From: Massariosphaeria phaeospora
Taxonomy: Eukaryota; Ascomycota; Dothideomycetes; Pleosporales
DNA length: 64,000 nucleotides
Direction: 5' to 3'
NCBI GenBank assembly: GCA_011032825.1
Contig: JAADJZ010000016.1
Location: 558,001-622,000 of the forward strand
The translations under genes were made by a program, and so were the position numbers. Positions 37,401 through 49,021 of the stretch are shown one piece after another. The notes beneath the pieces were generated by a model. It had not been told where the DNA came from. It ran no database searches and was given only the letters and a program-made list of their open reading frames with translations. Each line of letters starts with the position of its first letter. Positions within the stretch are counted from its first letter, which is position 1.

Positions 37401-37900
37401 CGTGGTAGCCGTCCAGAAGACGGTCCACGCATGGAGATTTGGATTCCAGGGTTCAAGAGACTCCGGGAAAGAGGCTACGGTCCACATAGGCACCAGACTT
37501 CAGCATTTTATTACTTCTGAAGGTTACACGAACGAGTTAAGTCGATCCAAGAATCCTAAGTAAATGGAGTGGTGTATGTGGTTTCTTTTCCGAGACATTC
37601 GATACGCCCACACAGTTTTCGAACCGGGACTCGTCTCAAGAAAGGCCATACCCCAGATTTAGTAGTCTTTTAGTTAGGAACACGAAGAATTTGAGGATAG
37701 AAGTAGAGGATAAAGATCCGTCGCGAGGTGCTTTTATACCTCTGTGATCTCGGGGTGAGCAACGAATGGACGTCATATTTGGTATGTATTCTAGGAAAGC
37801 GTATGTCGGTACTAGGGAAGTTTCCATGATTTGCAGCTCACGCACAGACACACCGAAGCATGTGAGAAGCCGTATGCGGGAGGTGTAGGATAAATTCTTC
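34430..37900 (-). repeat. Long array of degenerate CATG/T-tract units (left arm)
   Basis: No gene is supported in 3.5 kb. On the plus strand a purine-rich lead and (A)CAC(C)AT(G/A) followed by a T-run recur at about 34438, 34579, 34687, 34792, 35094, 35207, 35318, 35416, 35520, 35645 and 35739. Most gaps are 95-140 bp. Read on the minus strand this is the same A-tract then CATG order as the block at 39.0-40.7 kb, so the arms point away from each other. A closer local pair is TTTTTGTTCAGAAC followed by (A/C)TGCTGC at about 35033 and 35117. Confidence 0.45.
36428..37355 (+). repeat. Four copies of an ATATGTCCG-like motif inside the left arm
   Basis: ACATGTCCGGCGTGGAGG (about 36430), AATATGTCTTCGTTCGAGG (about 36996), ACACATGTCCGTTCGAATGG (37232) and AATATGTCCGCGTTGAATG (about 37337) are clearly related by eye. 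Spacing is irregular, from about 100 to 570 bp. Confidence 0.5.
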
Positions 37901-38990
37901 AATATCTTCGTGGGCTTACGTATTCACGTAGGCTCGCTACCAAAGTCTGAACACGACACCGCACACACATGGCGAACATCGTCACTTTCACCAAAGAACC
38001 AGGATAACCGCCTAATTAGACATTACACATTATGCTAGATACATTAGGGCTTTGTAAAGATAAGAGTAAACTATCTGCTTATTACTAGAAATTCCTATGC
38101 TGTCAGGAGGATCGCGTAATATCTCCTATTAGCAAGGGTTGCAGCGTGTATGTATGCAGACAGGTATTTTCTCTTTCATATGTATCCAAAACTCTCCTAT
38201 TACGTATCTAGAACTCCTTTGTTAGTTCTACATGTAGATTTCTACTAGTTGAATGGAGACCTCAGAGACACCCCATCCACACACTCTCTTTATTATCTTT
38301 CTACTAACAACTGACATCACACATGGCCATAAAAAATCGTCCAGAGACTATATCAATGTCTTCTGCCTAGAATAACAAAGTTAAATCTTGATTGTTTCCT
38401 GCTTCTCGCTCCTAGTACTAGAAGTCGACATATCTAGGGTGATAAAAACGTCAAAGTTTGTTAAATATGTAAGACGCCGGCGAATAGCGGAACTAGAAAC
38501 GGAACATTGGCTGAACATCGAGCGAAGAAAAAGGCGACGTCAATGTAGATGCTAGTTGCAGAGACGAGCGGGACTCTAACGAGCGGTAGTGGATTTGGGC
38601 AACACTTACACGCATGTGACCTTCACTGAATAGCTCTCATTCAAGTTCTAGGATCTCTTCAAACGGGTATATAGATCTGGGTTATCTCTCTCTCTCCCCC
38701 TCTCTCCATCTCCACACTCCGCATCTGAAGCTGGAGTAAAATCCCTCACACCGTATCCAATGTGTCTCTGAAAAGAAAAAACAACTTTAGCATGTCTGCT
38801 AAATAAGAGACCAGGCCGTCATGTCGTTTCTCCTAACCCCTTGTATAATCTACAGTCTACACTACGGCCCAAAATTAAAAACACAACCACTGTTCTGCCA
38901 TGAAAGACGGATATTAGCTACACATAAAAATATGAAGCCGAGGATTCCGGTCCCGTCACACTTAGCGACGCCAATGCCTACGAAACTGGA
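37901..38990. other. AT-richer spacer between the two repeat arms
   Basis: The spacer between the divergent arms is AT-richer than its surroundings. It has many stops in all frames and a CTCT tract near 38684-38710. No gene or RNA was recognised. Confidence 0.4.
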
Positions 38991-40660
38991 TATATAAGCC
39001 CGTTTCCTTCTCCTACTTCGACACTCAGCAGTCTTCCGCGTCTAGAGAATTAAAACATACTGGAATATGACATGTGTTGAGGTATCCTCAGCGCCAAAAA
39101 TGTGGCCAGTATGGTCTCTATGCTTCTGCGTCCTGTCTCCCACTCATAAAGAACTCTTTAAACTACACGACACAAAACGTATGCTGCAAAAGGTCTACGA
39201 GGATGAGGACGATGTTGGGGCGGTGGTGTGTGTCTGAGGCCGGTTTCAAAAATGGTTGAACACACAAGCCATGGCTGCTCGAGAGCACTAGCCAAAAAAA
39301 AAACCCCAGATATGGAATGTTCGGAGTAAAAAGCCGATGCGCCAATTGCATGAGAGTCGGCGTTCTCGGCCCTCTGTCCTAACAAATGAACTATCGAATC
39401 ATTCGATGGACCAGCAACTGCGGCGCTGCTGAATGGACCTCATGAAAGATAGTAATTGGTTTCTCATGTCTGCAAAAGAAGACAAACGGTACCTACCACG
39501 GTATAATGGATTATGAACTTTCGTATCGAAAAATGGACGGTCGACGAGTCTATGGAGATCTCTGCTGGAAAAGCCCGGCCAAACAGTTAAAAACCAACAA
39601 TAACTCAATTCTGCACGGCTGGAATAAAAGACTCAACGGCTTGTATATGGAGAAGAAGGTTCCGGAGGCTGTAGCACACTAAAAAAGGACTATAGGGTGT
39701 ATGAATGAAAAGACGGCTGCTGTTGCTTGAGGGAGAGGCAAAAAACACACAGTCTATGACATATGCCTGGAAAGAGATCCTAGACAGTGAAGACGATGGA
39801 AGAACGCGTTCTGGTCCTTTGGTATTTAAAAAAAAATCTAAATCTGCCCATTTCATGAGACTAGGACCTTTGCTTTCCCAGAGGCATTTCGAAAACACAC
39901 CGGCGGACTTCGCATGTCTCGAAAGAAACAGATAGGAGAGAAGGATTATGAAGAGACAAGCCTTGCGCGCCTACTCTATCACGCACAAGAAACTTGCGTA
40001 AGCTAATGTCATGAACCGACCAGCGCTGCTCTTCTGCTAGCCACCTACCAAAAGTCTCTTCCGAAGAACTTATGTTGGGAAATAAAAAGCGACTGTACTA
40101 ACACACATGGGAAAACCTAGTCCCGCAGCCCCGGAAATTCGAGAAATTCGACGAAAGGGTCACAAATGTTCGGAAAGGGAAAGCGCATAAAAATAAATAA
40201 ATAAATAATGGAATCTCCAGAACAATGGTGCCGGAACTGCTGGAAAATAAACCACATTCGATCCGAAACTATGGACCGGCGACTGCGGCTCTGTTTGAGA
40301 GTAAGAAAATAGTATAACGGGAATCTTATGTTTGCAGTTTGCAGTCCCCGCTGCATACCTTCCCGCCGTCTAGAGTCCGCCACTTCAAAACCTCAACAAC
40401 ATGTCCCGATGGCGCTGTCTGAAAACCCGCATACCACTATCAAATGTTGTTTTCCTTCCCGGCACCCTACCAAACATATACTAAAAGCAATGGAATACGC
40501 CATAATGCAGCAACGGAGAACCGGAAAACGCTTTGGATTTCAAGCAATGACTGTGAGCTTTTCTCCGGGACTACCAAAAACTGAAATTCGTCATGGACGT
40601 GGCTGGAAGGCTGGAGAGATGGAGAAGGAGTTGCGAGAGAACCGGAAAATGTAGTTTGAG
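38991..40660 (+). repeat. Array of A-tract/CTATG units with a TATATAAGCC start (right arm)
   Basis: The block opens with TATATAAGCC (38991-39000) and a pyrimidine-rich stretch, as at 12424. Units of an A-run followed by C(T/A)ATG recur, for example ending near 39553, 39755 and 40274. A 56-codon frame starts at 39067 in the position expected for a first ATG, but its product is unknown. An AAAT microsatellite lies at 40191-40208. Confidence 0.45.
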
Positions 40661-41296
40661 CTGGAGCATGGTGGGTAAAGTTTTGGTGTTGACTCTGGTA
40701 TGATTTGACGAGTGCTGAGCGGAAAGGCAAGAAAGAAGAGAAAAGAAAAGAAAGAAAAGACTTCTACACAATGATGATGTGGGTGTGTGGGTGCGTAGGA
40801 GGCGTGTGAAGATAGAAAGTGGTGATGGCCAACACCATCCAGGAGAGATGATCATGTACCCACCGCCATACCAGCAATACATCAACACTTCCTTCTTCCC
40901 AATGTCTCCTACCTCACTAGAAGCCACACTCTCACTCCACCAAAGCTCTCGAAGCCCCTCATGCCTATCGAAACTCCTCTTAATCAATCCTCTACCCCGC
41001 CCTTTATATTACCCCAGCTCCGCTGCAGCCTAGGTATTCACACCCTTGTCACTACTATGGAACTGCAACGCCGAATCCGACATTCCAGTTTGCAATCAAT
41101 GCGATACCATATCAGAAGCAGCACGATTGATTTCGAATAAATCGCGAGCCACGCACCAGCCAAGCCACCATCTACGTGATCGCCGCAGGCCATATGAGCT
41201 CTGATCCGCAGCGTGATATGAGGCCACTTTTCCCGGCGCAGATGCGATCTTGAAGTCGCTCATTCTGAGACTTTGTTGTTTGTGGTTGGGGTGAAG

Positions 41297-42457
41297 ATGG
41301 CGAAGCCGGCGCAGACAAAGTCGAAAGTGGTGGAGCGGCAGCGGCAAACTTCAACGGCTGCGAAACCAGGCATCGTACGAAAAGTCCACCCCAACACGCG
41401 AGTTTGACGGGTAACTAACGTTCGTGCAGTCTCTGCTCGAGATCTTCGGCATCGCGGTATTCCTCGTACTTCCCGTTGCGCTGCCAGCCATTCTATCCGG
41501 GCAATTGCGGCAATGGCTTCCACAGCAGCTGCAGGCGTACTTTCCGGCCGCGCAAGTTGCGAAACCAGATAATGCGGCGGAACATGCGAATGCAAGCAGT
41601 GCGACGACGACAGCTGCACAAGCGGTGCTCGAAGCATGTGAGGCGCATAAGTACACGTCAGAGATCGTGTCGCTAGATCCGCTGGTGATATACATCAACA
41701 ACTTCACCTCGCCCGCCGAGGCGCAAGAACTGATAAACATCGGGTGCGCACTCCCCTCACCCACCTACCTGCCCGCCCCAACCCTGCTAAACACACGCCT
41801 AGCGAGCCCGAGTTCGCCGACTCTTTTATAACGCGCGCCCGCGGCGACAACCAGCGCGCCACAGGCCGGACCTCGCAGTCCGCGCCGCTGCCCCTCGCCC
41901 ACCCCCTCGTAACATGCCTGCTAGCCCGCGCGCGCACCTTCATGGGCAGCATGCTGCAGCCCTCGGAGCCGTTCTCGGTTCCGCAGCTCGTGCGGTATTT
42001 CCCTTCGCAGAAGTACGATTTCCACACGGACCACTGGGCGCAGCACCAGCGCGACGACGAGGGCCGCCACTTCAACCGCGTGGCGAGTTTCTTTGTGTTC
42101 CTAAGGGATAATTGTACGCAGGGCGAGACGTATTTTCCGCTGGTGGATGTGCTGGATCGGGATGCGGGGCGTGGGGGGGAGTTGGAGGGGAGGTGGAGGG
42201 GGAAGGTCGTGAGAGGGGAGTGGGAAGGAGAGAGGAAGGGGGTGAAGTTTCGGCCGGTTACGGGGAATGCGGTGTTTTGGGTGAATATGGATGGGGAGGG
42301 GGAGGGTGACAGGAGGGTGGTGCATGCGGGGTTGCCGGTGGGAGAAGGTGAGAAGATCGGATTGAATATCTGGCCGAGGAAGTATTATGGGGTCAGTGAT
42401 GAGATTGAGAAGAGGGAGCGACACAAGAAGAAGTGGGGTGGAAGTTCGAAGGTGTAA
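41297..42457 (+). CDS. Membrane-anchored prolyl 4-hydroxylase-like 2OG-Fe(II) dioxygenase
   Basis: This is a 2-oxoglutarate/Fe(II) oxygenase of the P4H alpha-subunit-like family, probably an ER type II membrane protein. Exons 41297-41374, 41430-41743 and 41803-42457 give 348 residues. A short basic cytosolic N-terminus precedes one membrane segment (FGIAVFLVLPVALPAIL). The catalytic domain has DPLVIYINNF, the iron ligands H205 and D207 (in DFHTDHW), the distal H305 (VVHAGLPVG) and the 2OG-binding K315 (GEKIGLNIW). The first intron contains an in-frame stop, so splicing there is needed. Protein substrate unknown. Confidence 0.9.
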
Positions 42458-42562
42458 AAAATTTCGGTTTGATGTTGATAGTTCTGACGTGCTGTCCTGC
42501 GGTTGTGCCTAGTTCTTCTAGATTTAGAATCTATCGCGCCAAGTCGATGAGTATTATCAGAC

Positions 42563-44238
42563 TTAGGTATTGAAACGCCACCTTGGATGGCGATCGCCCT
42601 GGGCTAGATCCTCGTCGCTATCGTGGAAGCCTTTCGTCTCGGGATGTGCCGCGAGAAACTCCTCTTTCTGTTTGTTCTCCTTGGTTAGAAGCCACCACAG
42701 CAGGCTAACAACCACCAGATTCCCAACGAGATAACCAAGAGCAACGCTATGGCCAAGTACATATCTTGGTGCAGTGCTGGGACGATACAGCTGCGTTCCG
42801 ATTACAGCGCCACAGTTGCCGATGCTGATTTGTGCGGCGTTGGCAGTGGCTCGTTTGGTCTGTCCGGAAACATTGATGGCGGGCCAGGATAGTATGAGTG
42901 CGACAGAAGGGTAGATGCCGACGGCGGCAAAGAAAGTGCCCAGGTAAGAGATGCCTGGCCTCTTGCTGGGGTTCTGGTTGGCCAGCAAGATGATATAGCC
43001 AATAATACCAAGCGAGGTGGTGATGAGGATGAACGGTCCGCGGCGTTTGTACTTCTCCGATAATATAGCCCAGAATATTGTGAATATTGTTGCTACTGCG
43101 TACGGAGGGATAGTCAAGAGCTGAGATTGTGCAGATGAATAACCCATGTCTCTGATAATCGTGGGCTAGTCAATGTGTGAGTGATAGGTTTTCGAGGAGG
43201 AAGAGGTTTACATACCAAAAATAGGGATAACGTGTAGAGAGGTAGGGACATTGTGTGGAAGCAGAGGCCATATAGCCACACTTTGACGTCTTTGCAAGCT
43301 TCTAGTACGGTACCCCAAGTGAACACCTCGTGGTTCGTCGCATCGCTATCGGCTTTTAGACGTGCTTGAATGAAAGCCCGCTCGTCCTTCGAGAGCCAGC
43401 TGACGCTCTCAGGGTAGTTCGATATGAACCAGTACGCTATGGTAGCAATGATGATGGTGAGTAGACCTTCCTATCATCTGTTAAGGCAGGCCACTATCAC
43501 AGCAAAATCGAAACTTACGAGAATGAAGATCCAGCGCCAACCAGCATAGCCTCCAACATTCCGCATGTGGGCAATACCCCAGGCGAGAATTCCACCGAAC
43601 GCGCCCGCGAGTGACGCGCAGGAGAAGAAAAGTGAGATTCGGTATTGTCGCTCATCTCTCTTATACCACATTGAGAGATAATAGACAACACCTGGGAAGA
43701 GGCCGGATTCGGCAACACCTAAGCTACTATGTGTCAGCTTCATTTGGTGGGATTTGTCCGGACGCAGCCTACAAGAATCGGACGGCGAAGAAGCCAGACA
43801 AGTTCTGCGTTACGCCCATGAGAGTGGCAACAACGCCCCATACTAGAGTCAAGGTTGGGAGCCAAAACTTTGGAGTGGTCCGCTTGAGAATGATGTTGCA
43901 CGGAATTTCGAACAGGACGTAACCGATGAAGTAGAGTGTCAACCCAGTAAGGTATTGGTTACCGGTCATCTTTAGGTCACCAGTAAGACCCTCGAGCCTA
44001 GCGTTGGCAACTAGGTTCAACGTCAGACGTCAGTCGTGGGCAAGGAAGGAAGCAACTCACCATTGCTGCGGTCCAAGAACGAAAGCAGGTACAAGATAGA
44101 GACAGCAGGTAGCAGTCTCAAGTCCAGCTTGCGAAGTAACTTTTTCTCGTTGACAGATCCCGCAAGCTCTAATTCCGAGTCGGACGAGTTCGAAGCACCA
44201 GGTCTTTCCGGCTCGACATTTTTCTTCTCCAACGCCAT
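42563..44238 (-). CDS. MFS anion:cation symporter, allantoate permease (Dal5) family
   Basis: Dal5-family carriers import organic anions such as allantoate, nicotinate, pantothenate or biotin precursors with protons. Exons 44238-44061, 44010-43773, 43723-43519, 43470-43216 and 43165-42563 close in frame for 492 residues. Seen: NEKKLLRKLDLRLLPAVSILYLLSFLDRSN (two adjacent blocks, the family's helix 1 start), YFIGYVLFEIPCNI, RFFLGVAESGLFPG after splicing, and WRWIFIL. The C-terminal tail is charged. The acceptor at 43723 was chosen because it gives the family sequence without an insertion; an acceptor 3 nt away would add one residue. The gene is convergent with the prolyl hydroxylase (105 bp apart). 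Confidence 0.92.
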
Positions 44239-45376
44239 GGTTCCTAACGATGCAAGACCTAAGATCTGGTGATCGACAGAGTATATCCCAAGCTTCTCAC
44301 AGATGCGCGCACCCTTCTTAAACCTGTCGCCCCGCTCTTGGACTGCATTGAGAATGATGCAATATTATGGCTGTCTTGATAACTAGGTATGGAAAGCCAT
44401 ATCTGCGAGCCTTATGCAGCCATGACGCCGTGTCATTGGGCTGATACGAGATATGAATCAAGGCAAGCTTATCGGCAGGGGTCAACTGATACCATGCGGG
44501 TAAGCACCCGTTCTTTTGTGTTGTTTTTTGGCGGGCGGCGAGGTGTACGGCATCGAGGGGTGTGATGTCGCAATTGCAGATCGCCACATCTTGGACGCGC
44601 TACCTATGTGGTGAACGGCTTGAGTGGCTAACGATGGATACCGAGACAAAGCTTTCCGCGGCACCGAACACCTGGGGACCTAAGATTGATGAGTTATCAT
44701 GCGACGTCGTGGGGGAGGTTTGGGATTGGACTGCACCTGCACCGCGGAAGGTTTCCGAACAATGAGCACGGACCAAACTTTGGCCCAGAGCCAATCTCGA
44801 CGTCTTCTCCTCCTCTCGCATCTCCATCATCCGCTACACCTACCTTCAGCCTCAACGAACATCGAGGATATCGGGCAAACTTCCTTTCAAATCACCTGCT
44901 GCCAGTCAATGTGATCATCTACTCAACCTGAGTTCACTGCGATACACCAGTATCTGGCTACACCATGAGAAGGAGTAATGAAGAATGTAAGTCGTGTCAT
45001 TGCCAACTAAGTTCAGCCAGCTATTGTTCGATATCCGTATCCGTATCCGTTCTGAACTCCATAACGCCTTCCATGGAACCTCAAAACGCTCCGAAGATTC
45101 GTCGATAGCAAGCGCGCAATGCGTAGGTAAACACCAAACGCCCAGGGAGACCGTTGACCGTCAAGATACCATCTCATAATGCATCCCATCAAATACTATG
45201 AACCTTACCCCTCCGTGGCAGAAGCGTAGCAACTATTCGAAAGAATGGGCTCAAGTTGTTCGATGCTATGAGATGAGATGCCAACATGAGAAAGAGCTGG
45301 ATGAATGTCAGTATATGTCTTGGGGTGGCGCGAGGTGTACTGACATTCAGACGGGGATGTTGTAGTGCGCTTAGAT
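44239..45376. other. Intergenic, no gene seen
   Basis: This is the upstream region of the Dal5-type transporter and the 3' side of the small nuclear protein gene. Frames are short and lack domains. Confidence 0.5.
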
Positions 45377-46033
45377 CTATTCTTCAGCTTCCTCCATGTG
45401 AGCGTCGGCGGAGTCACCATTGGCGGGGACCAGTTCGTCCTCAACGCTCTCCTCGGCCTCAGCCTCAGCCTTGACCTTGGCTAGATGACATTAGACACGA
45501 CTCTAAACAATGGATGACAACACTTACTATCCTCGTCATCGCTGGCCTTCTTGCTCTTGGTAGCACGAGCCTTCTTCTTGGGGGTAGCGGTCTCGCCGTC
45601 AACAGTCTCCTTCTTGGCGGCGCGCTTGCGGGGGGTGGCCTTCTTGGGGGTATCGTCGCCTCCCTCGTCACCATCTTCGGCCTCCTTCTTGGGAGCGCGT
45701 TTGCGGGGGGTGGCGGGCTTCTTGGAAGTCTTCACGGCGGCCGGAGCTTCATCGCCATCGCCAGCGGGAGCAGGAGTAACAAGCTTAGTCTTGATCTTAG
45801 CCCAGGCGTTGGAGGCGGAGCGCGGGTTGCCCATGCCAGCGAACTTGGCGAGCTTCTCATAGTCGACCTGCAGGGTGTTCAGTAAACGACCAGTTACTAA
45901 GTTGGACGTCGCGTCGTACCTCGGGAGGGCCGGACTTGAGCGACTGCATTGCCCATCCGAGCAGCTCGAGCTCGCGCGCGGTGAACTGCGGAGCAGCACC
46001 CGTGGCCGCACTGTCCTTGGTGGCGTCGGACAT
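45377..46033 (-). CDS. Small basic, AT-hook-like nuclear protein
   Basis: This is a fungal-type chromatin-associated candidate of unknown function. Exons 46033-45920, 45867-45528 and 45480-45377 give 185 residues. Residues 1-70 form a compact helical domain (FTARELELLGWAMQSLK, then DYEKLAKFAGMGNPRSASNAW) that resembles the small Myb/winged-type N-terminal domains seen in many fungal hypothetical proteins. The middle has three TPRKR/TPKKK-type basic repeats (PATPRKRAPKK, ATPRKRAAKK, ATPKKKARATK), similar to AT-hooks or linker-histone tails. The C-terminus is acidic (ending MEEAEE). DNA binding is inference from composition. It is not a canonical histone H1, as no globular H1 domain was seen. 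Confidence 0.8.
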
Positions 46034-47377
46034 GATGATGGTGATGCGGTTGATGCGGTGTTGCGAAGTGCAAAGATGTGTGGGCTATGGGCAAAGATGG
46101 TGTGTGATGCGGGTGAGGTGGATGGAAGAAGAAAGAGGAGGGGGATGCGGGATGCGGCGGTGTTTATGTATGGCGGGCGTGGTGAAGGTGAGTGAGCGAC
46201 GATGCCACGCGATGCCCCAGCTTCGAGCTTCACTCTGACTTTGGGCGCCGGATTGGGACTGGTGCAGCCATAGTGGGGCTTCGACTGCGTGCTACTGCCT
46301 CCAATGCTGAGCGGTGTGCAGAGTGCTGGGGCATGTTTTGGTTATGGAAACCACTGTATGCGCAAGGCGGTCTGCGGTGTGCGCCTGGCTGATTGGACCC
46401 CCCCGACGTAAACATCACTCAGTATACTAGATACCATTGGGCTTCGTAGACAAAGGTATTTTGTAATTAATGGGTAGTCAACATAGTCAGCAATGACTGA
46501 ACGACTCAAATTGATCAAATAACTATCTACCTGTTGCTGAAAACCGCTTTACTGTCAGGAGGATTGCCTAAGTCTATCTTCATGGGCAAGCGTCAGGGCG
46601 GTGGTCGTGCGGTGCACACATCCTAGCTAGACGAGCCATAATATACATTTCCCAGCTCACATCTAAGATATGTAACAGAATGCTCGAAGGAGATGCCGGT
46701 GCCGATTGGAAGGGGTGTGTTGTTCTGAGCCAGTCGTTGCAGTTATACCTAGATGCGACTGCTCGCTTTCTCGCTTTCTCACTTCTGAACTCCGAGGGCG
46801 ACCATGCATGCGCGCGTTCTCAATATCTAGGACAGCAGAACTTGAATACATAGTGTCAACATAGCTGGTTATACGACAGGTAGATGCTCGACTTAAGTCT
46901 GGGGGTTTCAAGGTTGCTGCAATTTTAAGTGGGTGAGCGTCAGATGCGCACTTTTTGTCACAATAGAGAAGCCCGTATCGTGAGGTGGCCATTTGGTCCC
47001 GCTTTCGCACAAAAGAGTGTCTGTTTGCATCAAGAGCCGTAGCATAGAGAAGTATAGTGAAGATGCAAATATCGCGGTGAACGGTAGAAGTGAGGAGAAG
47101 GCACGACCGCGTGAAGTGAGTGAATGGCCGGGCAAGTACAGCGGTGCACAAGAGCATCTCATAAGTTACTGTAGTCCATTTCTCACCATCTATTCGATTC
47201 TCTGCACTTTGAAGTCGGGAGCAACTGACCACGATGGGCGACGTTGACACGGATGTCGACACTGACTCGTGCTATTCACGGCACGGACCACCTGACCGTG
47301 ACGGCACTCTGGAGGGGCGCGGGGCGGCAACCCCACGGCCAGGCCCGGTTGGCGCGCACGACAGCGACGACGACACC
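46034..47377. other. Divergent upstream region
   Basis: About 1.3 kb between the basic nuclear protein gene and CAP2. A 199-codon minus-strand frame (46663-47262) overlaps the CAP2 5' end and has no recognisable features, so it was not called. An in-frame 48-codon upstream extension of CAP2 begins at 47234. Confidence 0.5.
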
Positions 47378-48420
47378 ATGGCCGACCCCATCGACAGCGC
47401 CCTGTAAGCCGCACACGCGTCGCTGCCAACAATGGCGTGTTATTGACCTCTGTCCAGCGACCTGCTCCGCCGCCTGAACCCCAAGGACGTCAAGGCGAAC
47501 GTCGACCACCTCATCAGCCTCAACCCCGACCTCACCGAAGACCTGCTCGAGTCGGTCGACATCCCGCTGGCGGTGCGCAAGTGCTCCAAGACCAAGCGCG
47601 ACTTCCTCTGCTGCGACTACAACCGCGATGGCGACAGCTGGCGGAGTCCGTGGAGCAACGAGTTCGAGCCGACGCTGGAGGACGGCGAGGGCGTGACCCC
47701 CAGCGACCGCATCCGCAAGATGGAGGTCAAGGCCAACGAGGCGTTTGATGTCTACCGCGAGCTGTGAGTGGCGCGCTGGCCTGGTGGCCGTGGATGCCGA
47801 CGGCGGGCCTCGCACGCTTTTGGCACCTGGCTGACTCTGTCCAGCTACTTCGAGGGCGGCATATCGAGCGTCTACCTCTGGGACATGGACGACGGCTTCG
47901 CAGGCTGTGTGCTCCTCAAGAAGGGTATGTGTGCAAAACTGGCTTCCGGTGCGCCTCTGCTGACAGCCCGCCAGCCGTGAACCCCACCCCCAAGAGCTCC
48001 GGCAGCTGGGACAGCATCCACGTCTTCGACGCCCAGGACCGCGCCCGCACCGCCCACTACAAACTCACCTCGACCGTCATCCTCTCGCTCGGCACCGACT
48101 CGGCCGAGCTCGGCGGCCTGGACCTCTCCGGCAACATGGTGCGCCAGATCGAGCAGGACCTGGCCGTCGACGACGACACGTCGCACGTGGCCAACATCGG
48201 CAAGCTGGTCGAGGACATGGAGCTCAAGATGCGCAACCTGCTGCAGGAGGTGTATTTCGGCAAGGCAAAGGACGTCGTCGGGGACCTGAGAAGTATGGAG
48301 CCCAAGAAGCGCCGTGGAAGAAGGTTCTCGCTGACCGACTTCATAGGTATTCCGCCACTCAGTCAGACGAATCGGGATCGGGCGACACAGCGGGAGATGC
48401 TCAGCAGTATTGGCAGATAG
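47378..48420 (+). CDS. CAP2: F-actin capping protein beta subunit
   Basis: With the alpha subunit, this caps actin barbed ends at cortical patches. Exons 47378-47403, 47458-47763, 47845-47924 and 47975-48420 give 285 residues, close to family length. It starts [19 protein letters not shown] and continues [52 protein letters not shown], then SGSWDSIHV and [10 protein letters not shown]. The C-terminal helical region has the [10 protein letters not shown]...[10 protein letters not shown] block (the actin-binding tentacle side). The start at 47378 has a CACCATGG context and matches the family; an in-frame ATG at 47234 would add 48 mostly acidic, unconserved-looking residues. Confidence 0.96.
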
Positions 48421-48907
48421 CCGGAACCCAAACTAAAAAGCATGCGGCGGGCGACTTTCGTAATATGCACAGTCAACTACTTAGCAGCCGGCTTGCTTAC
48501 CCAAATATGTAAACGAGCAAACTACTCAACAACATTCAAGTGATACTATGTGGAGGCTAGTCGACGTATGCAAGCTACTGGTATGGCTCCAGTAGAAGGC
48601 CTTCTGGGCGAATTTAGCATACAATATCGCCATCACACGAATCCTGATGCTCCGGGGGCCATCTCGACGTCTTTCAAGAGTGAAACCTACTCGAGTGAAT
48701 GTGTTTATGAACTGTCCAATCAAGAGTAGTATATCCGAAAAGCGAGAGAAGTGCCACGCGAGCGACCGGTGCCATGGAAACGTGCCATATTCACTCCACC
48801 AAAAAGTGCTATCATAACGTCCGTTGCTCCTCACAACAGACCAGGTCTCACCCCTCACACGGGTTTTCAGTCGCGGGTGTCAAGTACTAGCGCTGTCACT
48901 GAGGGGC
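48421..48907. other. Intergenic, no gene seen
   Basis: CAP2 3' side and upstream region of the next gene. Nothing recognisable beyond the TATA box listed separately. Confidence 0.5.
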
Positions 48908-48915
48908 ATATATAA
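48908..48915 (+). promoter_or_regulatory. TATA box of the coiled-coil protein gene
   Basis: ATATATAA lies about 107 nt before the ATG at 49022 and is followed by a C/A-rich leader. It supports that start over the in-frame ATG at 48824, which lies upstream of the TATA box. Confidence 0.6.
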
Positions 48916-49021
48916 CCCAGAATCTTCGACACCACCTTCGACCTCACGGCAATCATCACCATCATCAGAATACCCAGAGCTCCCCAATCACCCCCGCACA
49001 TACTTCAGCACAACATCAGCC

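Noticed and set aside
34430..40660. CRISPR-like or clean tandem array
   Set aside because: The units are too degenerate and the spacing too irregular, and the organism is a eukaryote.
46663..47262. 199-codon minus-strand frame
   Set aside because: It overlaps the CAP2 5' region, has no domain, signal or splice logic, and shows a composition typical of chance frames.
48824..49021. Upstream ATG for the coiled-coil protein
   Set aside because: It lies upstream of the TATA box at 48908, so it would not be in the transcript.
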